64,000 nucleotides of DNA from Pacificispira spongiicola (lineage in GTDB: Bacteria; Pseudomonadota; Alphaproteobacteria; UBA8366; Aestuariispiraceae): the NCBI RefSeq assembly GCF_012926505.1, contig NZ_JABBNT010000003.1, positions 558,001 through 622,000 on the forward strand. Reading direction: 5' to 3'. Under the pieces are notes generated by a model. That model saw only the letters and a program-made list of their open reading frames with translations, did not search any database and was not told the origin of the DNA. Below are positions 43,568 through 52,248 of the stretch, in pieces (the stretch's first letter is position 1; each line of letters begins with the position of its first letter). The position numbers were made by a program, and so were the translations under genes.

Positions 43568-44443
43568 ATGTCCAACAAACTCCTCGTCAGCGGCGCCGCC
43601 GGACAGTTGGGGGGCGCGGTCGTCGCCCATCTGCTGGATACGTTCGGCGTCGACGCGTCGCGCATCGTCGCCGGGTCCCGGGATCCGGGCAAACTGGCGG
43701 ATATCGCCGCGCGCGGCGTCGCGACGGCGCGGGTCGATTTCGACGACCCGGCATCCATGGCGGAGGCCTTCGCCGGGATCGATACCCTCTTGGTGATTTC
43801 GACCGACGCGCTGGGGCAACCCGGCAAACGGCTGGCACAGCACAAGGCGGCGGTCGCGGCGGCGGCGAAGGCGGGGATACGGCATATCGTCTATACCTCG
43901 CTGATCAATCCGGAAAAATCGGTGATCCACTTCGCGCCGGACCATGTCGGGACGGAACAGGCGCTACGTGACAGCGGCGCGGGTTGGACGGTGTTGCGGA
44001 ATGCCTGGTACATGGAAAATCTGATGGCCGCCATTCCCTCCGCGTTGGAATCGGGCACGTGGTACACGGCGTCCGGCACGGGCTCTGCCGGCTATGTGAC
44101 GCGCGACGATTGCGCCCGGGCGGCGGCGGCGGTGCTGGCATCCGGTCCGACGGAAAACGCGGTCCATTCAATCACAGGACCGGAATCGCTGTCGGTGGAC
44201 GATCTGGTCGCCACGCTGAACAAGGTGAACGGAACGTCGATCGAGGTCGTGCAGCTTGATGACGCCGGCTTCATCGGTGGGCTTCAGGCAGCGGGCCTGC
44301 CGGACATATTGGTCAACATCATTTCCGAATTCGACCGGGATGTGCGGGCCGGTACCATGGCGGGCGCCAGCGACGCGGTGAAGACGCTGACCGGCACCGC
44401 GCCGGTATCCTTCGCCGATTTCGCGGCGACGATAAAAGGCTGA
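43568..44443 (+). CDS. qorB: NAD(P)H:quinone oxidoreductase, QorB/NmrA-like SDR
   Basis: 291 residues. The Rossmann start KLLVSGAAGQLGGAVVAHLL is the NmrA/atypical SDR motif, followed by IDTLLVISTDALGQ, AAAKAGIRHIVYTSLINPE and WYMENL, all typical of QorB (YtfG). It reduces quinones with NADPH. Control by the divergent HxlR gene suggests induction by quinones or disulfide stress. Confidence 0.9.
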   Translation: MSNKLLVSGAAGQLGGAVVAHLLDTFGVDASRIVAGSRDPGKLADIAARGVATARVDFDDPASMAEAFAGIDTLLVISTDALGQPGKRLAQHKAAVAAAAKAGIRHIVYTSLINPEKSVIHFAPDHVGTEQALRDSGAGWTVLRNAWYMENLMAAIPSALESGTWYTASGTGSAGYVTRDDCARAAAAVLASGPTENAVHSITGPESLSVDDLVATLNKVNGTSIEVVQLDDAGFIGGLQAAGLPDILVNIISEFDRDVRAGTMAGASDAVKTLTGTAPVSFADFAATIKG

Positions 44444-44467
44444 CCGGATGATGGGCACGCGGCGGGG

Positions 44468-45397
44468 CTAGTAAGCGCCGCCGCGTTGCCTGCGGAAGGT
44501 GCCGGGACCGATGCCGACCGTGCGTTTGAAGACGGCGGAAAAGGACGGCACGGATCGATAACCGCAGCGTTCCGCGATTTCCGCCATGTCCAGGTCGGTC
44601 GATTGCAGCAATTCCCGCGCGCGCAGCAACCGCCATTGCCGTAGATAGGCGATAGGCGCCATGCCGACGGCGGTGGCGAAACGGTCGGCGAACCGGGCGC
44701 GGGACATGCCCGCCTCCGCCGCAAGGGTCGTCAGGGTCCAGTCTTCTGCCGGTCGCTCGTGGATCGCCGCGATGCCCCGGCGCAGGGATGCATCCGACAG
44801 GGCGGCCAGGAATCCCGATCCTTCCAGAACCGCCTGTCGCCGCAAGGCTTGCAAGAAGACGATTTCCAGCAGGCGCGTCAGAACCTCCCGCCCTCCCTGT
44901 GCGTTCAAATCCGCCTCCATGGCCGTCAGGCGCAGTGCCGCCACGGACCAGGGCTCGGCCCCCAGATCGCTTTGTCGCACGGTCATCAGCGGTGGCAGGG
45001 CGCCCAACACCGGATGATCCAAGCCGTCGTGAAAGGCGCAGAAGCCGCAGAGCAACCGCGTGACGGTTCCGGTCTCGCCCACCGATAGGACACCGTCGGT
45101 GAACCTCCCCGCTGTCATAGCCGCGTCCAACCCGATTGGCGGGATATCGCAGTCGAGAATCAAATCCTGAGCGGCCCCATTCGGGATGATGGCGATGTCG
45201 CCTTCCTCCAACATCACGGTTGCGTCTCCGTCCGGTAGGCGGACCATGCACTGGCCCTGCAATACCTGATGAAAGCGAATGTCGCGCCGGTTCGCCGGAA
45301 CACGCACCGCGAAAGGCCCCCGGAACAGGGTGCGGAAATAGACGTCGCCGGTCAGGCGAAGCGTACGGCAGATATCACTGATCAAATCATTCGTCAT
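44468..45397 (-). CDS. AraC-family regulator with cupin_6 domain
   Basis: 309 residues. The N-terminal part is the cupin_6 type (FHQVLQGQCMVRLPDGD, LEEGDIAIIPNGAAQDL). The C-terminal double helix-turn-helix has LTTLAAEAGMSRARFADRF and MAEIAERCGYRSVPSFSAVFKRTVG. It is divergent from the LysE-type exporter, about 100 bases away, and may regulate it. Confidence 0.9.
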   Translation of the reverse strand: MTNDLISDICRTLRLTGDVYFRTLFRGPFAVRVPANRRDIRFHQVLQGQCMVRLPDGDATVMLEEGDIAIIPNGAAQDLILDCDIPPIGLDAAMTAGRFTDGVLSVGETGTVTRLLCGFCAFHDGLDHPVLGALPPLMTVRQSDLGAEPWSVAALRLTAMEADLNAQGGREVLTRLLEIVFLQALRRQAVLEGSGFLAALSDASLRRGIAAIHERPAEDWTLTTLAAEAGMSRARFADRFATAVGMAPIAYLRQWRLLRARELLQSTDLDMAEIAERCGYRSVPSFSAVFKRTVGIGPGTFRRQRGGAY

Positions 45398-45494
45398 AGC
45401 GGTTGAGACGATTGAATAAGTTTTTAGGTCTGTTGAGGATCGTGTTTCCCGAACGATCTGTCAATTTGCGCGGACATCGTTCGGGAGGTTATTC

Positions 45495-46109
45495 ATGTCC
45501 ATCGATACTGTGCTTGCCTTGATCGGCTTCGCCTTTGTCATGTCCGTATCGCCGGGGCCGGGGAATTTCCTGCTGCTCGCTTCCGGTGTCAATTTCGGTT
45601 ATCGGCGATCTCTGCCCTTGGTCTTCGGGATCAGCCTTGGCTTCCTGACCATGGTTTTCGTGCTGGGCATCGGGTTGGGCGAAATCCTGCGGCAAGTGCC
45701 GGAGGTTCTGGTTGCCCTTCGGCTGATCTGTGGGGCGTATGTTTTCTATCTGGCTTGGAAGATCGCGCATATCCGCTCTCTGGGGAGCGGCGCCGGTCCG
45801 GCAGTCGACGAACCCATCGGGTTTACCCAAGCGGCCCTGTTCCAACTGGTCAATCCAAAGGCCTGGGCTGTGGCGCTGATATTGGGTGTGTCCTATACCG
45901 ACCCCGACAACTACCTCACCAGCCTGATCATCCTGATCGCAGTGTTCGCCGTGGTGAATATTCCGACGATCAGCATATGGGCGATTTCCGGTCAGGCGTT
46001 GCGACGCCTCCTCTCCTCCGACCGGCGGCTGCGGTTTTTCAACCTGTTCATGGCATTGCTGCTGGTCGGCACGATGGTGCCGGTGCTGGCCGGGGTCTAT
46101 ACGTTCTAG
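45495..46109 (+). CDS. LysE/RhtB-family amino-acid exporter
   Basis: 204 residues with five to six hydrophobic helices. FVMSVSPGPGNFLLLASGVN is the LysE-family signature near the N-terminus, followed by GISLGFLTMVFVLGIG and LFQLVNPKAWAVALI. These proteins export amino acids or their derivatives. Upstream AGG of CGGGAGG supplies the ribosome-binding site. Overlaps the convergent gene by 4 bases. Confidence 0.92.
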   Translation: MSIDTVLALIGFAFVMSVSPGPGNFLLLASGVNFGYRRSLPLVFGISLGFLTMVFVLGIGLGEILRQVPEVLVALRLICGAYVFYLAWKIAHIRSLGSGAGPAVDEPIGFTQAALFQLVNPKAWAVALILGVSYTDPDNYLTSLIILIAVFAVVNIPTISIWAISGQALRRLLSSDRRLRFFNLFMALLLVGTMVPVLAGVYTF

Positions 46110-46813
46110 CGGTTGTGGGCGCGGTGATTCTTGCGATAGCCGCCGCGCGCGTCGCCGATAAGGTCCAGGGTTTCTTCCACCTGCCCCACGTGATCGCCGT
46201 CCAGCGTCCCGAAACGGGCCGTGATCCCGCGCGGCACGGGCCACAATTGCGCGACGGGCGTTCCTTTCGGCAGGGTGCCGGTCCAATCCCGATCGGTCCA
46301 GAGGGCCGGGAAATGCACGAAGCCATGGCTGAAGGCGTCGCAATCCACAATCCCGGTCAGGGTGCGGAAGGGCAGGTCGAAGCGGTTCACCGGATGGGTG
46401 AACAGGACCGACCAGCCGTCCGGGACCGACACCGTCCAGGCGGAATTGAATTTCAGCGCCGCCATGCCCGGCGCGGCGAAAGGCACGCCGTCCAATTGGG
46501 CGGAGGGATGCTGCGCGATCGGTGCGCGGGTCAGGCGGTCCAGGCTGCTGACCGGTAGGTCCCAATCCCAGGAGAAACTGCAATCCGCATCCACACTCAC
46601 ATCGCAGAGTAGGGGCATCAGCCACCCGCCGCCCATCGCGTCGATGAAGGGTGGGCATTGCTTTACCGTGCGCACATCCTGATCCAGGGGAACGCTGTGT
46701 GCCTGCCCCGGCATGGCGCGCAGCCAGTCGGGCAGACCGTCTCGACCGGGGATCGGGCGAGGCAGGATATCGTCCCATTCCGGGGGGCAGCGAAAGACGA
46801 TTTCCACGGTCAT
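46106..46813 (-). CDS. Conserved hypothetical protein, DUF6065-like
   Basis: 235 residues from ATG 46813. No signal peptide. Segments VKQCPPFIDAMGGGWLMPL, SVPDGWSVLFTHPVNRFDLPF and GFVHFPALW recall DUF6065 proteins, whose function is unknown; this assignment is tentative. It follows the ABC permease gene by 32 bases on the same strand and could be the last gene of that operon. Confidence 0.65.
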   Translation of the reverse strand: MTVEIVFRCPPEWDDILPRPIPGRDGLPDWLRAMPGQAHSVPLDQDVRTVKQCPPFIDAMGGGWLMPLLCDVSVDADCSFSWDWDLPVSSLDRLTRAPIAQHPSAQLDGVPFAAPGMAALKFNSAWTVSVPDGWSVLFTHPVNRFDLPFRTLTGIVDCDAFSHGFVHFPALWTDRDWTGTLPKGTPVAQLWPVPRGITARFGTLDGDHVGQVEETLDLIGDARGGYRKNHRAHNR

Positions 46814-46845
46814 TCGATGCCTGTCCCTGCCTGTTGTCGATCCCG

Positions 46846-47700
46846 TTAGCGGATGGATTTGCGCTTGCGTTCCCGTTCCTTGTGGATCGTGTAGGCCACT
46901 GCCGCGACGATGGTGACAAGAACGAACAGGACGCCGATCACATTGATAACCGGCGACAGTCCGAAGCGAAAGCGCGATCCGATTTCCGTCACCAGGGTCC
47001 AGTCGCCGCCGATGGCAAACACCGTGGTGTTGTAGTTTTCGATGGATTGCAGGAAGGAAATGACCGCCCCGGTGATCAGCGTCGGCCGCAGGAAGGGCAA
47101 GGTGACGCGCCGGAACATGAAGAAGCTGGACGCGCCCAAGTCCAGGGCCGCTTCCTCCAGCACCCGGTCCTGCCGTTGCAGCCGCGCCATGAACAGCAGC
47201 ATGCAATAGGAAGCGACGAAGCTGGCCTGCGCGACGACCGTCAGGAACAGACCGCCGCTGACCCCGGCGCGGCCCCAGAAGATCAGCGTGGAAATCCCAA
47301 GCACGATGCCCGGCATTAGCAAGGGGGAGACCAGAACGGCATAGAGCATGTTGTTATAGCGGCTGTTCAACCGGGTCAGGATCATCGCGCCCGACAGGCC
47401 CAGCGGCAGGGCGACGACGATTACCCCAACGGCGACGGTCAGGGAATTCACGATGCCTTGCAGGATCCGGTCGTCCTGCGCCAACTCGCCGAACCAGTGC
47501 AGTGTCCAGCCGCGCCATTGCGTGACCGACGGATATTCATAGGCGTTGAAGGCCGCCAGCGACATGACCGCCAGGGGCGCGAACAGATAGATGAAGAACA
47601 GACCGATATAACAATTCAGAATAACGCTGGACCAGGCGATGCCGCCCTTATCGGCGCGTGCCTTGGGTCCAATCGTTCCGTCCGCCGTCGTGACCGCCAT
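46846..47700 (-). CDS. ABC transporter permease, PotC type
   Basis: 284 residues from ATG 47700 (GGGGGAGG upstream). Six hydrophobic helices. The ABC-contact EAA loop is EEAALDLGASSFFMFRRVTLP in sequence with the conserved Gly. It is the second permease of a spermidine/putrescine-type importer together with the three genes upstream. The substrate may be a polyamine or another organic cation. Confidence 0.92.
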   Translation of the reverse strand: MAVTTADGTIGPKARADKGGIAWSSVILNCYIGLFFIYLFAPLAVMSLAAFNAYEYPSVTQWRGWTLHWFGELAQDDRILQGIVNSLTVAVGVIVVALPLGLSGAMILTRLNSRYNNMLYAVLVSPLLMPGIVLGISTLIFWGRAGVSGGLFLTVVAQASFVASYCMLLFMARLQRQDRVLEEAALDLGASSFFMFRRVTLPFLRPTLITGAVISFLQSIENYNTTVFAIGGDWTLVTEIGSRFRFGLSPVINVIGVLFVLVTIVAAVAYTIHKERERKRKSIR

Positions 47701-47745
47701 GATGGTGCCTCCCCCTATGCCGTCGCCCAAATCAGTTTGCCCAAA

Positions 47746-48780
47746 TCACTTTGCGATATCGCGGATGCCGACCTTGAACACCTTCATCATGATCAGGATG
47801 AAGGCCAGGCAGACCAGGACCAGACTGAAGGAATAGGCGGCGCCCACATTCCAGCTCTGTGCCTCGAAGAACTGCCGGTAAATCAATTGCGAAAACCAGT
47901 CGCCGGATTTGCCGCGCGTCATGATCTGCGGCACGGAATAGGACCCGACGGACAGCATGAAGGTCATGATGCAGCCGACGGCGATCCCGGGCTTCGCATG
48001 CGGGATGACGATCCGCCAATGAATCTTGAAGGTCGACGCGCCCAAATCCTTCGCCGCTTCCAACTGATTGCGGTCCAGCGTATCGACGGTGTTGTAGATC
48101 GGGAAGATCATGAACAACACATAGGCATAAATCAGCGCGACGAAGACCGACCCGGAGTATTCCAGGAAGGGAATCCAGCTTTTGTCCGCGAATTCGACCA
48201 TGCCCAGCCACATCAGCACGCTGTTGATGACTCCCTGATAGTCGAGGATCATCAGCCAGGCATAGACCCGCAAAAGCTCGTTGATCGCATAGGGAATGAC
48301 GAGGCCCAGCAGCATCAGCGCCGCGCGTTGCGGCGGCGCGACCTTGGCGATGGCGAAGGCGATCGGGTAACACACGACCAGCGCCAGCGCCGTCACCATC
48401 AACGCGTAGACGATGCTCTTTACAAAAATCATGAAATGAAGCGACGACATCTTGGTGTAGTTTTGGATGCCGTATTCCCGGGGCGGGTCCGTTTCCTGGG
48501 ATTCCAGGTCGGCGATCTCCGACTGCAAGGCGTCGATCTTCGCCTGAATCGCCGGTTTGTCGGCTTCCGCCGCGGCGGTGACGTCGTATTCCAACAAGCC
48601 CAGGTCGGAATAGGCTCGGTCGATTTTCATCCCCAACTGGTCGTCGCGATTGATGTCCCATAAGGAGGTTTCCAGCATGAACCCCTGGGGCAGGACGATC
48701 AGGACCAGAATCCAGAACGCGGTCAGGCTCACGAAGATCCAGGACAGGCCGCGTCCGTAGCTGCGCAGGAGGTCAGTCAT
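47746..48780 (-). CDS. ABC transporter permease, PotB type, with extra coiled coil
   Basis: 344 residues from ATG 48780, longer than usual PotB (about 280-300). The EAA loop is EAAKDLGASTFKIHWRIVIP in sequence. Between TM1 (about 13-33) and TM2 (about 115) there is an insertion of about 65 residues with heptad character at 66-96 (AAAEADKPAIQAKIDALQ), predicted to face the periplasm. The start overlaps the ATPase gene by 8 bases, so the two are translationally coupled. Confidence 0.92.
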   Translation of the reverse strand: MTDLLRSYGRGLSWIFVSLTAFWILVLIVLPQGFMLETSLWDINRDDQLGMKIDRAYSDLGLLEYDVTAAAEADKPAIQAKIDALQSEIADLESQETDPPREYGIQNYTKMSSLHFMIFVKSIVYALMVTALALVVCYPIAFAIAKVAPPQRAALMLLGLVIPYAINELLRVYAWLMILDYQGVINSVLMWLGMVEFADKSWIPFLEYSGSVFVALIYAYVLFMIFPIYNTVDTLDRNQLEAAKDLGASTFKIHWRIVIPHAKPGIAVGCIMTFMLSVGSYSVPQIMTRGKSGDWFSQLIYRQFFEAQSWNVGAAYSFSLVLVCLAFILIMMKVFKVGIRDIAK

Positions 48781-49855
48781 TGTCGACTTCCCCCGCGCGC
48801 ATGACCAGCGCGTCCCGTGCGTTGAACCCGACCCGGGTGTTGCCATCCAGATGGCCGTGCATGCCGATATTCGGCTGATGCACGATGATCGGCCCGGCGC
48901 TGCCCCGGAAAAACAGGTTCACATAGGCGCCTTCCAGATCGCGACGTTCGAAGGCCGCTTCGAAATGGTTTTCCGGGATCACGCCGTTGACCAGTGCGGT
49001 GCGCTCCGGCCGGACGAACAGCATCGCCCGATCCCCGGCGGTCAGCGCGTCCTGATTCAGGCCGCGCACCTCACCATAGGGGGTTTCGATGGCCGCGTAT
49101 TCCGCGTCGGCACGGGTGACCTTGCCTTCCAGCACGTTGTTTTCGCCGACAAAGGTTGCGACGAAAGGCGTTTTCGGATTGGCGTAGATATTGTCGACCG
49201 TGTCGACCTGTTCGACGACGCCCGCCTTCATGACGGCGATGCGGTCGGACATGGTCAGCGCTTCCCCCTGATCGTGGGTGATGAAGATGAAGGTGACGCC
49301 GGTCCGGTTCTGAATTTCCTTCAATTCCGCGCGCATATGCTGGCGCAGTTTCAAATCCAGGGCCGACAGCGGCTCGTCCAGCAACAGAACGGCGGGTTCG
49401 ACGGCGAGCGCGCGGGCGATGGCCACACGCTGCTTCTGGCCGCCGGACAGTTCCGCCGGGGTTTTCTCCTCATGCCCTTCCAGGCCGACCATGGAGAGGA
49501 GCTCATAGGCCTTGGCGCGCCGGGCGGTCTTGTCGATGCCGCGCGCTTCCAGGCCGAACGCCACGTTTTCCCAATTGCTCATCAACGGGAACAGGGCGAG
49601 GTTTTGGAATATCAGGGCGGTGGGCCGTTTCGCCGGGCCCAGGCCGCGCATGTCGTCCCCGCCGATCAGGATGCTGCCTTCCGTCGGTTCCATGAACCCG
49701 GACACCATGCGCAGGATCGTCGTCTTGCCGCAGCCGGACGGCCCCAGGATGGAAAAGAATTCCCCCGCCTCGATGGTCAGGTTGGTTTTCTGAACGGCGG
49801 TGAAGCTTCCGAACCGCATCACCACGTCGCGCAACTGTACGTCCTTGCCCCGCAT
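48773..49855 (-). CDS. ABC transporter ATP-binding protein, PotA type
   Basis: 360 residues from ATG 49855 (or 364 from 49867). Walker A GPSGCGKTT, Q-loop LIFQNLALFP, signature LSGGQKQRVA, Walker B VLLLDEPLSALD and switch His in ITHDQGEAL. The C-terminal TOBE domain is present (VRPERTALVN). It powers the two permeases downstream. Confidence 0.95.
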   Translation of the reverse strand: MRGKDVQLRDVVMRFGSFTAVQKTNLTIEAGEFFSILGPSGCGKTTILRMVSGFMEPTEGSILIGGDDMRGLGPAKRPTALIFQNLALFPLMSNWENVAFGLEARGIDKTARRAKAYELLSMVGLEGHEEKTPAELSGGQKQRVAIARALAVEPAVLLLDEPLSALDLKLRQHMRAELKEIQNRTGVTFIFITHDQGEALTMSDRIAVMKAGVVEQVDTVDNIYANPKTPFVATFVGENNVLEGKVTRADAEYAAIETPYGEVRGLNQDALTAGDRAMLFVRPERTALVNGVIPENHFEAAFERRDLEGAYVNLFFRGSAGPIIVHQPNIGMHGHLDGNTRVGFNARDALVMRAGEVDND

Positions 49856-49915
49856 CGCATCCCCCATAGTGCTGAAATGGTTACCTGATGAATCGGTCCG
49901 ATATGAAAAGCGGAA

Positions 49916-49945
49916 GGCCGGGCGGCATTTCCCATCCGCCCGGCC
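49916..49945 (-). terminator. Strong hairpin between binding-protein and ATPase genes
   Basis: GGCCGGGCGG (49916-49925) and CCGCCCGGCC (49936-49945) form a perfect 10-bp stem with a 10-base loop. On the coding strand it follows the binding-protein stop by 17 bases and is trailed by TTCCGCTTTTC. It probably gives partial termination or mRNA protection, so that the binding protein is made in excess. Confidence 0.7.
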
Positions 49946-49962
49946 CACCGACCTTATGAAGA

Positions 49963-51090
49963 TCAGGCGTTGGTGATCTTCTCGACATATTCCTGACGCA
50001 GCGGCGCGAAATACGGCGTATCCGCCTGCCACCACCAAAGATTCGCCAGCGCTTCTTCGGAATAAACTTCGTTGAACTGCTTTTTGTATTCTTCACCGGC
50101 GAAGTCGCCCGCGCCCTTGACGGCGGAGTTGTAGCCGGTGTTGGCGGCGAACATGCCGGCCATTTCCGGATCCAGCAGCGCGTTGATGAGGGCATAGGCC
50201 TGTTCCACGTTGGCCGCGCCGGAGCACACGCCCATGGAATCCATCCAGGTGATGCCGCCTTCTTTCGGCATGCGGTACTTGTATTTCGCGTCTTCGCGGT
50301 TCAGCAGCAGGCCCGTCGTGTCCCAGGTCTGGCCGATCGTGGCGCCGGCGTCGGTATAGGCCGCCGTGGCTTCGGTCGCGTTGTTCCAGAAGGCCGCGAT
50401 GTTTTCCTTACGCTCAATGATGAATTTCGTGCAGGCGTCCCAGATGCGGCGCGCGTCGTCTTCGGACTTGTAGATGTCCAGCGCGCGGTTGGACGGCACG
50501 TCGCCGGTGGAGTCGAGGTAGATCGCGACGCCCATGATGACCGACTTCTGACGGAAGGCGGCGGCGCCCTTCGCTTCCGGCGACCACATGGTGCCGAAGG
50601 AAACGTCGGCGTCGGCCAGATCGAATTTGGAACTGTCGAAGGTGATCGCCTCGGTGCCCCAATCGAACGGCAGCAGGTACCGCTTGCCGCGATAGGTGGC
50701 GCCCAGGTTGATCGAATCGCGGACCATCGACGGGATGATCGCGTCCATCTTCACCTTGCTTTCGTCCAGCGGGGCCAGAAGGTTGTCCGGATAGTAGTTC
50801 GCACCGTTGGTGATCGACGGGAAAATGACGTCGAAGCCCTTGCCGCCGGCGGCACGCAGTTTGTTTTCGGCTTCGTCGTTCGAACCGAAGGTCGACAGGT
50901 TCACCTTGATGCCCGTGTCGGATTCGAATTTCTGGATCATGTTGTCCTTGAAATAGTCGCCCCAGGCGAAGACATCGACCTGGCCGGAGGAGGCCAGCGC
51001 GTCATGGGCGCGCAGGATGGCCGGCGCGGCGACGGCGGTCGCGGCGGCAGCGGCGGTGCTCTTCAGCACGAAACGGCGTGAAACGGACAT
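49963..51090 (-). CDS. Extracellular solute-binding protein, PotD type
   Basis: 375 residues. The N-terminus SRRFVLKSTAAAAAT is a twin-arginine-like signal with an Ala-rich core. The mature part has VDVFAWGDYFKDNMIQKFE and FDVIFPSITNGANYYPDNLLAPLD, the usual start of polyamine-binding proteins, then LPFDWGTEAITF and GATIGQTWDT. It delivers the substrate to the permeases in the periplasm and is the first gene of a binding protein-ATPase-permease-permease operon. Confidence 0.92.
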   Translation of the reverse strand: MSVSRRFVLKSTAAAAATAVAAPAILRAHDALASSGQVDVFAWGDYFKDNMIQKFESDTGIKVNLSTFGSNDEAENKLRAAGGKGFDVIFPSITNGANYYPDNLLAPLDESKVKMDAIIPSMVRDSINLGATYRGKRYLLPFDWGTEAITFDSSKFDLADADVSFGTMWSPEAKGAAAFRQKSVIMGVAIYLDSTGDVPSNRALDIYKSEDDARRIWDACTKFIIERKENIAAFWNNATEATAAYTDAGATIGQTWDTTGLLLNREDAKYKYRMPKEGGITWMDSMGVCSGAANVEQAYALINALLDPEMAGMFAANTGYNSAVKGAGDFAGEEYKKQFNEVYSEEALANLWWWQADTPYFAPLRQEYVEKITNA

Positions 51091-51393
51091 GGATGGACCC
51101 CTTTTCTGATCGAATGAGGCGGCGAACGGCCGCCCGTATGTCGGTTATTGATTCTGTCGTACAGACCTATCGGCGGATCGGCGGAACCCGCGGATGGAAT
51201 ACCCGATGGGACCGCCTATGCCTGGGGCGTTTCCATACTCCCGCTCGTTGACGCTATGGTGTCGTCTGCGTTGCAAGTTCGTGACGGAGCGCTTTTCCCG
51301 TAGAGCGGCTGCAACGGATTGTTTCCTGAAAAGGGCTTTTGTTTCGGAAATTCGCTGCCATATCTGTCACAGTGAACACAATGAGGACGCGCC
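51091..51393. other. Divergent promoter region between ABC operon and pirin
   Basis: No gene. A short GGCGGC-GAACG-GCCGCC hairpin lies at 51118-51134 in the untranslated leader of the ABC operon. Nothing else is distinctive. Confidence 0.5.
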
Positions 51394-52230
51394 ATGTATA
51401 TCGCCCGCGTATTTGACGGCATGGAAACCGCCGACGGGGATGGGGTCCGGCTGACCCGTATGATCGGCACCCCACAGTTGGAGATGATCGATCCCTTTCT
51501 GATGCTGGATCGGTTCGACAGCGACGATCCGGACGCCTATATCGGCGGCTTCCCGGACCATCCGCATCGCGGTTTCGAAACCGTGACGGTGATGATCGAC
51601 GGTCAGTTGCGCCACAAGGATTCCACCGGTGGCGCGGGGCTGATCGGTCCCGGCGACGTGCAGTGGATGACGGCGGGGCGGGGCATCGTCCATTCCGAAA
51701 TGCCGGAACAGATCGAAGGCCGCATGCGCGGGTTCCAGCTTTGGGTCAATCTGCCAGCGAAGGACAAGATGGTTCCCGCGGGCTACCAGGACCTGACGAA
51801 TGACAAGATCGCCGTCGTGGAAAAGGACGGTCTGACCGTGCGCGTCATTGCCGGGTCCTATGACGGGACTGACGGGGCGGCGGGCACGCATACGCCGATC
51901 CGCCTGCTTCGGATCAATGCCGACCCCGGCACCGAAATCGAACTGACCGCGCCCGACGGCTACAACGCATTCTTCTGTATCTATGAAGGGTCCGTCACCG
52001 GCCAGGACAACCTGTCCCGCGAGATCGTGGCCAAGGCACCGTCGCTGGCCCAATTGCACGGCAAGGGCACGATCAAGGTCACCGCCGGGAATCAGGGCGC
52101 GGCCCTATTCTATGGCGAGGGCCGCCCGATCAACGAGCCGGTCGCCCGCTATGGTCCTTTCGTCATGAACACCCGCGACGAACTGATCCAGGCGGTTCAG
52201 GATTACCAGACAGGCCGGTTGACCGCCTGA
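51394..52230 (+). CDS. Pirin-family protein
   Basis: 278 residues with the double-cupin pirin fold. The metal-binding residues lie in DHPHRGFETVTVM and GLIGPGDVQWMTAGRGIVHSE with EMPEQ after it. A C-terminal cupin follows. Bacterial pirins may have quercetinase activity or bind metabolic enzymes; the actual role here is unknown. It stands alone, convergent with a histidine kinase gene. Confidence 0.93.
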   Translation: MYIARVFDGMETADGDGVRLTRMIGTPQLEMIDPFLMLDRFDSDDPDAYIGGFPDHPHRGFETVTVMIDGQLRHKDSTGGAGLIGPGDVQWMTAGRGIVHSEMPEQIEGRMRGFQLWVNLPAKDKMVPAGYQDLTNDKIAVVEKDGLTVRVIAGSYDGTDGAAGTHTPIRLLRINADPGTEIELTAPDGYNAFFCIYEGSVTGQDNLSREIVAKAPSLAQLHGKGTIKVTAGNQGAALFYGEGRPINEPVARYGPFVMNTRDELIQAVQDYQTGRLTA

Positions 52231-52248
52231 TCCCGACATCGCCGGTCC

